From positions 1 to 64,000 of the forward strand of contig JABVXV010000193.1 in assembly GCA_013365325.1 (NCBI GenBank): a stretch of DNA of 64,000 bases, in the 5' to 3' direction. Below, in pieces: positions 50,201-61,654 of this stretch. The notes beneath the pieces were generated by a model. That model saw only the letters and a list, made by a program, of their open reading frames with translations. It did no database searches and had not been told where the DNA came from. The position numbers and the translations under genes were made by a program. Within the stretch, counting starts at the first letter, position 1. Every line of letters starts with the position of its first letter. Source of the DNA: Dipetalonema caudispina (Eukaryota; Nematoda; Chromadorea; Rhabditida; Onchocercidae).

Positions 50201-52641
50201 TTACAGAATGGATCATTTAATTCAATTTAAGAGAGCAAAATTAATAATATACCGTATTTACCCGATATTATTACAAGGAAAAAATTTATCCTTTCTGATA
50301 GTACTAATACTAGGATCAAATAACCAAAATCAAGTAACAGATCAACCAAGAATTGCATAGTAAGCATTTAATTCAGAAGTATCAACTGCGACAAATGAAA
50401 CTAAATAAAATAGAAAATTTAGCTCAAAATAAAAATCTCGGATTGAAGTTTGGAGAAATTATCAATTGGATACTGGAAAGAAACATCTATGATATTGTTG
50501 CTATCATGAAAAAATGTTATAGAAACTTAATCCTATCATATGGTGGTGCAATGAGACATGGAATAATACCAAATCTTTTGGATGGAGGATACGGTGCACG
50601 TTATAATGCTCGTGATGCTGTTTGGTTTTGGTTGTATGCTATCGTGAAATATATTGAAATGGTTCCGGAAGGTGTTGAAATCCTTAAAAGTAAAGTACTT
50701 CGTATATTCATCCACGACGATACCATTTATGGACACGATTTAACTGTGAGTAAATTAGTCGATTAATTAATTGACATGATGTAATTTTCATGCTTCATTT
50801 GCATATTTTTAATGTAATAATTGGAGCAATTTTATTTTCAAAAGTATTAGAATCAATTTCAGGAACAATATCTTGTTGATACGATGCAAGAAACACTTGT
50901 GAGGCATTTCAATGGAATAGAATTTGTAGAGCGTAATGCTGGCCCTGGAATCGACGAATATATGCAAGAACCAGGCAGATTTCAAGAAGAAATTTCAAAT
51001 TTTATGAAATTTATTTTCCATAAAGAAATAATAAAATGAACAGTAATGAAGATCTAAATTGGGCATATTCAATGATACGATGACATCTTAGTAACATCAA
51101 TCATTTCCAGGCTTTCATGTAAAAGCATATGTTGATCACAGTACGGGCTTCATATTTGGCGGTAATCTGTACAATTGCGGTACATGGATGGATAAGATGG
51201 GAAGTTCCGAGAAAGCGGGTAATAAAGGTTGGCCAGCAACACCTCGAGATGGTGCTGCTGTTGAATTGCAAGGCCTTTGTTTTGCAGTAGTTCAGAAACT
51301 AGAAGAACTGTATCAGAAAAAACTCTATCCATACGAAGGCGTCTCTACTGGTTTGTGTCGAAATTTCGATGATTTTTTTAATCATCTATAGAATTTTTGA
51401 AAATTAACGGTTGTGATCTCAAATAACAAACGAATCAATGATTAGTATGATAACTTATAGAAAATAAAGAAATATGGACATGGCAGAAATGGGCAAATAT
51501 TATGAAAAACAATTTCGAACGCTTTTTTTACGTAGCTGATGATGAATCGTCACAGTACATAAATAGACGTGGCATAGTTAAAGATACGTATGGTTCCACG
51601 CAAGGTTATACTGACTATCAATTAAGACCAAACTTCTCGATTACATTAGCTGTGGTATGTTTGTTTGGTAATACATCGAGAATTTAAAATATTTTTGGCA
51701 TAGCTTCCGAAATTTAAAATTAAAATTCAAGGCATACGACTTGAAATCCGTTAATGAATTTAAAATGCAATGAAGAATTATTCTGTAAAATTCTTACCAT
51801 TTTAGGCTCCAAGATTGATAGCTCCAGAAAAAGCTTGGCATGCATTGCAAATTGCAGAGAGGGAATTACTCGGACCATTGGGTATTAAAACTCTTGATCC
51901 AAGGTAATATTGTAGGCTCAGTAATATCTGACAGACAAATAGCATTTATAATATTTATCTGGTTCTCAATTAAGGCCACATAGTTATCTTCTTCGATTCA
52001 CACTACTGAGAAATCTAATAATATGTTTGAATTATAAAAAAAAATTCTTTAAACTTGCTTTACAGTGACTATAATTATTGTCCATTCTACAATCAAGACG
52101 ATGATAGCACAGAAAAGAAGACAGCCCGAGGTTGGAGCTATCATCAAGGACCGGTGTGTTCTCAGTGTTATATTTCAAGTTGGAATATTTTCCCATCTAA
52201 GTATTAAATTTGGACTAAATTTCATGTTGAAACAGAGTTTCAGTTCAAAAATTCTCGTCTTACTATGATGTAATCATCGCACTTTTTTTTAAAAGAGGAT
52301 TCAGACACTTAAAATTTGTAATCATAACTTATTTTTTTTAAATTAACAACATTTAGGAATGGCTATGGGTGGGAATGTTCTTCTATCGAGCAAAATTAGC
52401 CATAGCAAAAGTGATCAGTGAAGACAAGAATGATGCGGAATTTTATGAGAAAGCTAAACAGTTTGTACGATCACGAATGGGTGCTTATTGGGAACATTTG
52501 AAGTGCTCAACTTGGGCATCACTTCCTGAATTAACTAATGCAAATGGATCTCCGTGTTACCATTCATGTGGTGCACAAGCTTGGAGTATCGGTTGTTTAT
52601 TAGAAACAGTTGAAGAATTGTATGAACTGCACAAATTTTGA
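41228..52641 (+). CDS. agl-1: Glycogen debranching enzyme (4-alpha-glucanotransferase / amylo-1,6-glucosidase)
   Basis: Cytosolic two-activity enzyme that removes glycogen branches. Exons: 41228-41354, 41725-41902, 42001-42213, 42584-42632, 42782-42904, 43063-43221, 43498-43606, 43856-43973, 44103-44315, 44772-44922, 45405-45511, 45867-45939, 46044-46167, 46245-46408, 46704-46805, 47046-47174, 47305-47455, 47819-47878, 47952-48108, 48420-48502, 48691-48834, 49315-49585, 49738-49756, 49817-50109, 50523-50745, 50863-50974, 51111-51350, 51461-51654, 51806-51903, 52066-52153, 52357-52641. They join in phase to 1518 aa, close to human AGL. Transferase half: [14 protein letters not shown] with the nucleophile Asp, AELFTQSES with the acid/base Glu, and FDQTHDN. 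Glucosidase half: [62 protein letters not shown] and GPEWLW. The 19-base exon at 49738 is inferred from phase. The intron at 50975 starts with GC. Confidence 0.96.
46926..47064 (+). repeat. Direct repeat, copy A, in AGL intron 15/exon 16
   Basis: The end of intron 15 with the start of exon 16 (acceptor TTTTAG, then ATAGATGTTGTTAG) has a diverged copy at about 47488-47618 in intron 17. Shared words include GAATCGATATCATGT, TACTCTACA and GATGTTGTTA. Confidence 0.8.
47488..47618 (+). repeat. Direct repeat, copy B, in AGL intron 17
   Basis: A diverged copy of 46926-47064. The acceptor has decayed from TTTTAG to TTTTTGACG and the exon-16 start is interrupted, so this copy should not be spliced as an exon. 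Confidence 0.8.
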
Positions 52642-54231
52642 AAGCATAGGTTAGAATACCATAGAATTTGTCACATTCTTTGTGAGATGTTTGACGGGAA
52701 ATGAGAGCTTTTCTTAACTGAGGAATCCATAAAAAGATCTGGTAACCAAACATAAACTTTTAAAGAGTGGAAATTTGAACTATCCTTATAATAACAGGAA
52801 AAAATAGAGTAAACGTTCCTCTCAAAAATTTCAAATTTAAATTAGATAAGATTGTCACAGTTCGTTATCAAAAAGCTTTCCTATTCTCGGTAATTCTAGG
52901 TTGTAACTGTTGAATTCTGAAATGAGCCACATCCTTTTTAGTATTATTACATGAATCTCATTGCAGTGGTTCCGTTTTTAGTTCTTTACAGTGCCTATGT
53001 ATTAGGTTATCACATAGGCCCATTGATTCTTGCTATGTATTTCCTTACTATGAAGTGAATTAAGAAAATATATTGTAGCACAAAAATTCTTGAATCATCT
53101 TCAGTCGCTCGTCAAACCGACAGTAGTGGAATATTAATTCCATTTCAAGATATCACTTACTCCCAAATAAGTTCACGCTTTATGCTGTTGGACGATAACC
53201 AAACCGGTGGTACCAAACAGCTCACACAGATCACAGTGAATTTGAAAAAATCTTCAATTTCCAGAAGCAAAATATGTTTTAAAGTTTAAGAATTCTTTTT
53301 AAATTCTGGAATCAACTAGTCTGGTGAATGTTATGATAGAACTTCAAATTTCAAAGGCAGTTAGAAACTGTAAGTCTGCATTACAAAAACTACTGTCATG
53401 CAAGCCAGCCATATTATTCACAAATTTCTCGACATATTACTAAGTTCAACGAATGCATTTCATGCAAGTTTATAACTGAAATAAATAATAAAGCGCATAT
53501 GCAACGAGCAATCATTTTTCTCAGTGAGTTTTGAACAAAAGATGTCAAAAAATAAAATACTCAAGAATATCGACAGTTGAATAACGACAAGATACACATT
53601 CGAAAGCACAGAACAGTTTTATACCTTCAATTTGAATTTAAACTGGCGAAATTCAAAATCTTTTGTATCTTTCCTTCAAGGGAAATCAGACCATTTGATT
53701 ATAATCCTCCAATAACGTTATTTTCATTTTAATTTCCATTCTATAACAGTAAGCATTCTTTCTGTAAACACCAGAATTAAATCAAATAATCGGAGTATCA
53801 CCTCGAAGGTATAGAAGAAAACAATTTAAGGAATGAAACAATTTTGTTGAAAAACGAAGAACGAAGTCCGAAATGAAAACAGTATAGGGTGTCGCAAAAA
53901 AATATAGTACATATCTGTCCTTGCTTGAAAAAGTTCTGGAAAATATTGGTTATCCTTGTAATAACATCGTTATCGCAATGTCACCTGAGATTAGGCTTGA
54001 AAAGGATCTAACATCAAGCACATATGGAAATTAAATAACCCATTTCACCATATTTTAATCCTTATAAACCGTTACATATTTGCTAAATCATGGCTATTCC
54101 TTGCTTGTCCCAAAACAAGCAAATAATTACAAAATAATCCAGTACCACTCAAAAGGCATAGAAAAAAAGCTATTTAGGAAATAAAATATTTGGAAGAAAA
54201 CATTAATGAAACATATCCGACAATATATGTT
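52642..54231. other. Convergent intergenic region between AGL and ELOF1
   Basis: About 1.6 kb between the stops of two converging genes. I see no exon, RNA gene or repeat that I can support here. Confidence 0.6.
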
Positions 54232-55089
54232 TCACCGGTTTGCTTGCTCGCATGCATCGATCCAATCCGAATAAACATCAATTGGTTCAGATAAATAATT
54301 GATATTTGTTTGGAAATCTTCAAGACATACTCTACATGAGATAAAACCCACATTGCGTTCACGATCCCTAAAACAAAGAGAAAAATTGCGAGTAGCACTG
54401 AAATTTACGATTTTTTAAGTTTTTGAAAACAATATCAAACTTCGACCGTAATCACTGCTGAAAGTATCGAAAACGCATGAGTTTTACATTAAGTTAGGGT
54501 GGGAAATGAATTTAATATGGATTGTGATTCAGCACCCCAAATTGTTTTATCCTTCTATGTGACATTAACTGCAATTCTTCAAGCGCATCATTTACAGTGG
54601 AAATTCCCTTAGTACAGTTGATTTGAAGATTTTTTTTCCTCAATGAAAAGCCCATCAATACCTTTCTTCCGATCGATTTTAAGCTTAAGTTTAAAAGATA
54701 TCTAATCCACTGAGGGAGACTTACGAATTCAATGACCAAATATTGAAATGAGGTTCTGTACATATTACATAAATTAGGATTACGTATTCTTCAACAGCAA
54801 AATGACTTTGACTACTTTTTTTTAAGTCACTAAATTGCTCCTGGATGAAGAAAACATAAGCAGTTACTTCGGGCATTTTGTGCGCTACCTAGATACTTTA
54901 TACAGTAACAGTTTGCAAGTTATGAGGCCAAAATAGATATTTAGAGTTGGGACTTGTGGAAAAAAACTCATACATTTTAACTTCGCACACTCTTTCGTGA
55001 TTGCAGAATGGACAATTGAATTGTGTTTCCAGCGGTACAATTGATTTCAGTTTTGGTGGTGGTTTTCGTTTTACTTTACGCTTTCCCAT
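54232..55089 (-). CDS. ELOF1: Transcription elongation factor 1 homologue (ELOF1)
   Basis: Minus-strand exons 55089-54974 and 54367-54232 join to 83 aa, the standard length of this tiny protein. The N-terminus [15 protein letters not shown] is the conserved basic tail. Two CxxC pairs make the zinc ribbon: CPFCNHE in exon 1 and CRVCLEDF in exon 2. The C-terminus reads [22 protein letters not shown]1/Elf1 binds elongating RNA polymerase II and supports transcription through nucleosomes and transcription-coupled repair. The intron is about 600 bases. Confidence 0.96.
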
Positions 55090-55126
55090 TTCAATATCCT
55101 TAACCAATAGTAACAATTACACGAAA

Positions 55127-55133
55127 CTGAAAA
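55127..55133 (-). other. Probable spliced-leader acceptor of ELOF1
   Basis: On the minus strand TTTTCAG ends 37 bases before the ELOF1 start codon. Confidence 0.45.
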
Positions 55134-58100
55134 TTACAAACGTTGTCTTAACCAGAAGTTTTAAATCAAAATATGCATAACCATAAACAAGTATATTAAA
55201 CTGCTATATGTTCAATATAACTGAGAATTTCAATATAACATGTAATTATTGTAAATGTAAACAACCACGGATAGCTCAACACAACCTTTCAAATCGCTGA
55301 TAATGACTAATCAAGCAACCCAAGCAAATGACTGATAATTCAACGTTTAACGCGGTCCTACAATGAAATTACAATGTATCTAATTTCTTCTAATCACAAG
55401 GATTTTTTTGCATCATTTATTGATTGATGCATTACTGTCATGAATTCAGGAGGCAGGGACATATGTTTTGGATCTTAAGAAAGGTTAGCTAGGGAATTCT
55501 TCATTATTTCCTATGGCATTATCGAAGTATAGACGGGAAAAAGAAAAATGGAAGGTAAGGCAGTGTGAGATCATATTAGTAAAGTATTGGATTAATTTTA
55601 CAGTGATATGTAGAAATGAAAAATTACGAGTGAAATCTTCGAAGGTGACGTATTTTTAACTATTTTATGAGATAATGAAACAACTGTATGTTATCCATGT
55701 GGCAAAAATTGGACATGTCGTTCTGGATATTTTATTACGTTTACAATTAATGCTAACATCATAGAAATTGAAAAATTACAGCCCCTCAAAGTGATGCATG
55801 CTTACGGTAGTTTTTCATAATATTCGCTGGATTATTTATCTTTTTAAAACCTATTTAAAAATAAGTTAGTAACTTATAAATTGTCAACTTTTTCTGATTT
55901 TTAGAAAGTATCGAAAATAAATAGAAAATAGAGTGAAAGGAAAAGGAAAAGTTGTCTTTTGATTAGGCGACAAAGTCGCAAAGAAAAAGCTTTCTCTTTG
56001 CTTTTATTCTTGATTATCGAGAGAAAAAGTTTTGTAATTCAAAAATAATTTTTCCCTTTCCTAAAAAGTAATTTTAGAAGTGACTTAACGAAAATTTTAA
56101 TTTCTGTGTAAAACTGTTTTATGTACATTTTTGTTGTTTAAAAATAAGAAGACAGTAGTATAATTAGTTTGCATAATACATCTCTCTTGAATTATCATAC
56201 TAAAAGTATTGATAGATGAGTTCATTAAATAGGCATCATTTCCTGCATAATTATTATATTTTGTTTTAAAAAGTTTAATTTTGTTTCATGGTTTAAACGT
56301 TTTGTCCGATTAATCATAATAACATTTAAAGGAATATTTCGATGTTAGATCGAAAATGATTCTCATTGCATGTTGCTTAATCTATAATCAAATTCAATTC
56401 AAATACCGTTTTAGGCGAAGGTTAATAAATTCATTTGCTCTATTTATAAATAACAAAATGATTCACCAGACATGCAATCTTTTATATAAGTAAGCATATT
56501 ATTCCATATGTTAGTGTCTTATTAAATTTGATTATGATATGTAGAGCAGAAACCCACATTATCTTGATCGGAGGGTTTGCTTGTTATTTTAGTAACAATT
56601 GGGGTATGCTATTTTTTGAGGTCAAATTATTACATCTCCAATATAATTTAGGATTTAGTAACTTTGTCAGATAAGATTGACAACTCAATCTTCTGTAAAT
56701 TTTCCTTGCCAATAACAACAAGCACGGTAGCAGTCGCTCCCGTTAAAAAAATTTCAATTGTAAACAATAACAAAATGTAAAATATATGAAGTGTTAAAAA
56801 GTCATCCGCTCGTGTACTGATTTATTTTTTCAGTTGAAAACCTTGGAAGTAATGGATTTTTAAAAATTACAACAAATTTCTAAATATTGCAGTAAAACAT
56901 TTCTTGCACTTCTAGATGTTACAATAAAAGTTACTAAATATTGCCATCCTATATAAAGAGCAACTAAAATAATTCGTTCTTTATTTTAATTTAAAATACA
57001 TGCTCGCATTCATATCTATCTTTCCGTAAGCTTATCATTGCTGTTAACAGAGCAGTATCAGCGATATGGAAGACAAATTAGTTCCAAGTATTGAAATTTA
57101 ATGGCTAGACAGATAAAGTAGGGAAGGCAGCTTCGCTCTGTATTATTAAATACATTTTTAAATTTTCAAATAAAAATTGTATTATCAAATACATCTTGTG
57201 TTTTGCATTTGCATTTGCACTATCATTAGGTAATTACCTTGTAGTTTGATGACGCATTATAATTTTCTTTGGTGATATCTTCACACACAACATCTACGCA
57301 ATTGTTAATCAATTCACGATTTGCAATGACACTTTACGTTATCAAATCCTTCATAAGAATATTGATAAAATCTCTTTCTGACATCCCATGAAGGCTTAAA
57401 GCTTCATTTACAGATTCAGTTCCGGATTCTTGTCCCTCCAAGCAGCCACTTTTATATTTTATTGAAACTTCATAGTCCAGCTAGTTACTAGTAATGATTT
57501 ATTGCATAAAAATTGTAATAAAAAAAAAAGAAAATTGCAAAAAAATTGCAAAATTAGACATTCAAAATTTTTATTGAAGTGCAAACTTTCTATTAATTTT
57601 TGGATGTGTGGAGTAATGAATTTACTACCTTCAAGCACATAGAAAGGGACCTATATTATGAATGCTGAAAAAATATTTAAAATGGGAGGAACTTAAAGTT
57701 TTGTTGGGGACAAAAGAAAAAAGTTGGAGTTTGATCCAAAAATATTTACGGACTCCACGCTGAAGGAATAGAGATAAAATGAAAGGACAGCGTGCGAAGA
57801 GAAGATGTCATGAATTCTGAAGGTGACATATGTTCCGTCTTGAAGCGTAAGTGTGAATGAAAACTTTAAAGGCTTTATTTTGGAGAAATGCTGCAGGACT
57901 GTTTATCGTAGTTATGAGGATTTTATGGTTATGTTTTAGGTGTAATATGTACAATAAGGACATATTGATAATAGGGTCTACTGACTGAACAATTAACCGA
58001 ATACTAGTGATATGAAGTACCACATCGAATACCACACTAAAATTCTTCATTATATATGCATTAGTAGTATATGTAAATATTATGAAATCAATATTTACAA

Positions 58101-58573
58101 CAGTATAGTGGGACAGATAACTACTGAGCTTAACATCTTGATCACATTTGATGAATGATTTCCTGCTAACACCCGTAACTTACTAAGGTAATGCTTAATT
58201 GTATCCAAGCCTGCAGCCGATGATCGTATACTCTCAATTTTATATCCTAACCTCCCACTTTTTTCTAAGAGGCAATTCATTGAATTTGTGTATTTTAAAA
58301 AATATTTCCTTAACAGCAGAAACTAGGACGTAGCACGACTTACTTCTCTCTAACTTGTAGCACAAACGAACAATAAATATTGCATGTTTAAATACATTAA
58401 ATAAGATCAACCTTGGAGGATGTACAAAGAAATAGACACTTGTTACCTACATTTTCTAATTATAAATCCTAGTAAAACTTATTCCCTGAAAAATATGCTG
58501 AAAACAGCAACTGAATTTTCCATTATTTCATGATAAATCAAATCCAACTATATAGTACTAACAAAATAAGAAC
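55134..58573. other. Intergenic region, no gene seen
   Basis: About 3.4 kb of AT-rich DNA between ELOF1 and the gene pair at 58.6-61.7 kb. Open frames on the minus strand at 57808-58050 and 58095-58280 lack in-phase splice sites linking them to the neighbouring gene. I see nothing else to report. Confidence 0.5.
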
Positions 58574-59163
58574 TCAATGTTTACAAAGAGACCGTGGGAA
58601 GTGAAATTTAGGCACGATAATGTTGCAATCCCTAATATAAGTGCCTCTAAGGAAGATGAATTGCTCACCGAAAGCTTCGGCTAATTCAATAAGTGACGCA
58701 TGTTCTTCAATGAATTTCAGAAATGTGTCCGCATTTTCAGCACGATTCAGCAATTCTTCCATGAAATCGCCATCATTTGCCTGTAGTCATTATGGCCTAT
58801 TATTTATTTCGCACTACAAAAAGGTTCCTTACTTTCTTGTTGGAATTGCAAAAAAGAAGTAACTAGCTAGAGTTTTTTATCCTCAGACTTAAATTTTTGA
58901 GCAATTTCGCACAGCTTTCTTATTAGTTTGAAATTTAGAATATCAGCTTTCTTTACTCATATAAGTCTAGAAATCTGGATAAATCAAGAAACCCTTACAT
59001 TAATCAATTTACGTAATGTGTTTACGGTGACATTTTCCCTGGATTTTTCATCGATATAACGAAGAAATTTGAGCATCTCGGTACGAAATGTATAACTTCT
59101 CATCCAAACACGATCTTCCGAAATTTCGTAGAGATGTGAGCGGACAACAATAAAATCAACCAT
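58574..59163 (-). CDS. Unknown protein, partial paralogue of the upstream gene
   Basis: Minus-strand exons 59163-58999 and 58780-58574 give 123 aa. I do not recognise it by name. It resembles the middle of the gene at 61651-59427: FIVVRSHLYEISED against FIEIRTNIFKVSFD, then FLRYIDEKSRENV against FLCHIDQSKRNV, and TFLKFIEEHASL against DFLAKHGNFF. The pattern of a short helix, then FL..H and a hydrophobic strand, suggests winged-helix-like units, possibly LOTUS/OST-HTH; that is inference. The start is the first ATG after a TTTTAG acceptor at 59189-59194; an in-frame ATG upstream at 59202 would add 13 residues, but it precedes that acceptor. A possible donor in exon 2 (TTCG|GTGAGC) could extend it differently. 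Confidence 0.6.
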
Positions 59164-59188
59164 ATAGGAGTAATAAGCAAAAGTATCA

Positions 59189-59194
59189 CTAAAA
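59189..59194 (-). other. Acceptor and intercistronic signal of the downstream paralogue
   Basis: On the minus strand TTTTAG follows an AATAAA at 59259-59254 by about 60 bases, and no other AG lies between. The upstream gene stops at 59427. This polyadenylation signal plus acceptor arrangement is the usual layout between two genes of a nematode operon. Confidence 0.5.
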
Positions 59195-59426
59195 TCACAC
59201 ATTTTCAAAAAATATAAATTCAGCGGTATGATTCAGTTCAGGTGGCAAACACATTTATTGTATGGATGAAGAAGGATGTAATCAGAGTTCTTATGTTTGT
59301 TTCATATTCTTGTAGCAGTTAAAATAATACGCAACAAAGTTAAACCCATAACAACAGCTATGATAGCCAGGAAAGAAATTACTGGTAACTAAAGACAAAT
59401 TCATTGCAAATCAATGTAGTTAGTTG

Positions 59427-61651
59427 TTACCCTTCAATGAGTTTGTCGAATATCTGTCGAAATGTTTTGGCGCCATCAAGCAAACATTTATCCACTTCTT
59501 TCGTTTTTTTTATCTCATCATGAATAATATCATTGTAAAACTTCCAATAATTTGAATTCATTTCCGTTTCTGCTTCAGTATCGATAGAATTTTTCAGCAC
59601 ACACTGATATTTTTCAAGCAATCTGTCCATCCTTCCTGTTTCTCCGACACGCCATATGTCATCATGGTCGTCAGCTAAAACCACTTTTGTGGCTGTCCAA
59701 GGATGAGCTGCCTCGTACGCCCGATAAGCCAGGACTTTCACCTGCAAAAAGACAAGAAGTACATTTAGCAAATCTTCTTTCTTATTATGTACGAACACCA
59801 TTTTTCTCAAGGTTAACTAAGTACTCGTATTTCCTCTCTCAGACTTCGAGAAGCTGTATTTGACTGCAGAAAGATACCAGCATCAAAAGATGCGATCAGT
59901 TTTAGCTTTGCTAGATGTCTGATGAATCTCGGTCTACTGGATACTCGTAAGAGTTGAACTTTCAATCCTCCAATCTTTAGGAATTAATCATGAAATATTA
60001 AGAGTGGTTCATGAATGATTACTGAGCACTATACGATTCCGCTATCCTAACTTTAATCTATCCAAAGAAAATTGGAACTATTTCCAATTAAAGGGACTGA
60101 AAAATCAGAATTGTCATTACAATAAATTTAGTATTTCACCTTTTACATAAAAAGAAAGCAAGTTTTTCATTTTGGCATTTTGACAATTTCAGTAATGCTC
60201 AAAGATTACAGGAGATCAACTTACCAATGTTCCTACAGGATATCTGTTTGCTAGATTTACTTCATTTGATACATTCTTGCTTAAGCCGAACACCGTTTGA
60301 GTCGTCCAAGGCCCACGAACTATTTCAATTTTGATATATCCCGTGCTGCTCACTGCGCTAACAACTTTGCCTACACCATCCAAAACAATGCTTTTATCAT
60401 ATCTGAAAGCTTTCTAACTTCGGAATTTGAAAAGTGTACCTTGAAATAAACTTAAAGGCTGTCCTATCAAGCTGTTTCTAATAAAAGATTTACAGGTAAA
60501 AATACAATAAGAAATGGAAAACTCAACAGCATTCTGCAAAACTCATTGTATGCATGAAATCCGAGTAAGAGAAAATCCTACGCGGTCAAGTTGCTACATG
60601 AATTGTATACACAAGTGTTGATACTACTTTTGATGTTATCAATATTTTCATCACCTTATGGCATTTTTATAAGTGGGTAAAGCTCTACGTTCCCATGCTG
60701 ATGGAATTTCCAAACATGTAGGACTGAGCATAACGGTATTGTTTCGGTATAGAATGAAAAAATTCCCGTGTTTCGCCAAAAAGTCGCATACTTTTTCTTC
60801 AGTATTTCCAACTTCGAGTGCAACTACCTGTAAATTACATTATTATACAAACTTATTAGCTATTTACTGATTAACAAATTTTGATGTTCAATCTGCCCTT
60901 GGGATTCCACCACTTCATATTTTATCGACCGTCGTACATAAGAAAAAGTTGGCCACTGCTAGAATGTACCCAAAAAGATATTTCATGATGCAAAACTCAT
61001 ATATCAAAGCCTGGAAAACATGAGATGAAGCTTCATTCCTCAAACTACTCATCATTAAATAACAATCACACTAAAAGAGTTGCTCCCATCAAAACTTTTT
61101 CAGAATACGTCAAAACTAACTAACGGTATCAAATCGCATGATCACTTGAATTACAACGTTCACGTTACGTTTTGATTGATCGATGTGACATAGGAAATTG
61201 ACCAAATACCCGAACATTTCGCGAAATTCTTGTGAATGATTCCTGACAAGATCGAACGACACTTTAAAGATATTAGTACGAATTTCGATGAATGTTTTCA
61301 GATCGTTCAATGTTTTGAAATTATTTCCCTGAAATAAAAAGTAACAAAAGCTTAACAACATTTAATGAATTTCGAAAGAATCTGACCGCCAATAATGTTC
61401 CTTTCACAGAAATCAGGTTAACATATACTAGATCGGACATCAACCACGCAGTAACCCAATATCTAAATTCTACTTGAAGAAAAAGATAGACTAGAAATCA
61501 TTACCTTATCAATTTTACTGACGACATCGTTCAACTGTCCTAATGTCAAAGCACCACTTTCAGCAAGGACTCGATCCAACAATACTATTTGTTTCAATTC
61601 TTTGTCAATTTGTTCTTGAGTAAAAACCGGTCTTTCATTTATGTCATCCAT
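59427..61651 (-). CDS. Unknown protein with repeated winged-helix-like units
   Basis: Minus-strand exons 61651-61505, 61328-61125, 60827-60655, 60402-60225 and 59741-59427 join in phase to 338 aa. No family is recognised with confidence. Residues about 15-70 (LAESGALTLGQLND, then LKTFIEIRTNIFKVS) and 75-155 (FGYLVNFLCHID, then VCDFLAKHGNFFILY, NNTVMLSP) each look like a helical unit ending in FL/FI..H/R and a strand, the pattern of LOTUS/OST-HTH or other winged helices. Residues about 175-260 (GKVVSAVSSTGYIKIE, YPVGTLVKVLAYRAYEA, HPWTATKVVL) resemble an OB-fold or cold-shock-like barrel. The C-terminus is acidic and helical. Such domains in other proteins bind RNA, so a germline RNA role is possible but only inferred. 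The ATG directly follows an acceptor (CCCACATCAG), so it may be trans-spliced or have an upstream exon. A paralogue lies 264 bases downstream. Confidence 0.7.
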
Positions 61652-61654
61652 CTG

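Noticed and set aside
57808..58280. Minus-strand open frames as further exons of the unknown gene pair
   Set aside because: They do not join in phase to the gene ending at 58574 and show none of the repeat pattern.
59164..59202. Upstream ATG (MCDF...) as the start of the downstream unknown gene
   Set aside because: A TTTTAG acceptor lies just after this ATG, and the next in-frame ATG at 59163 fits a trans-spliced start better. It is kept only as an alternative.
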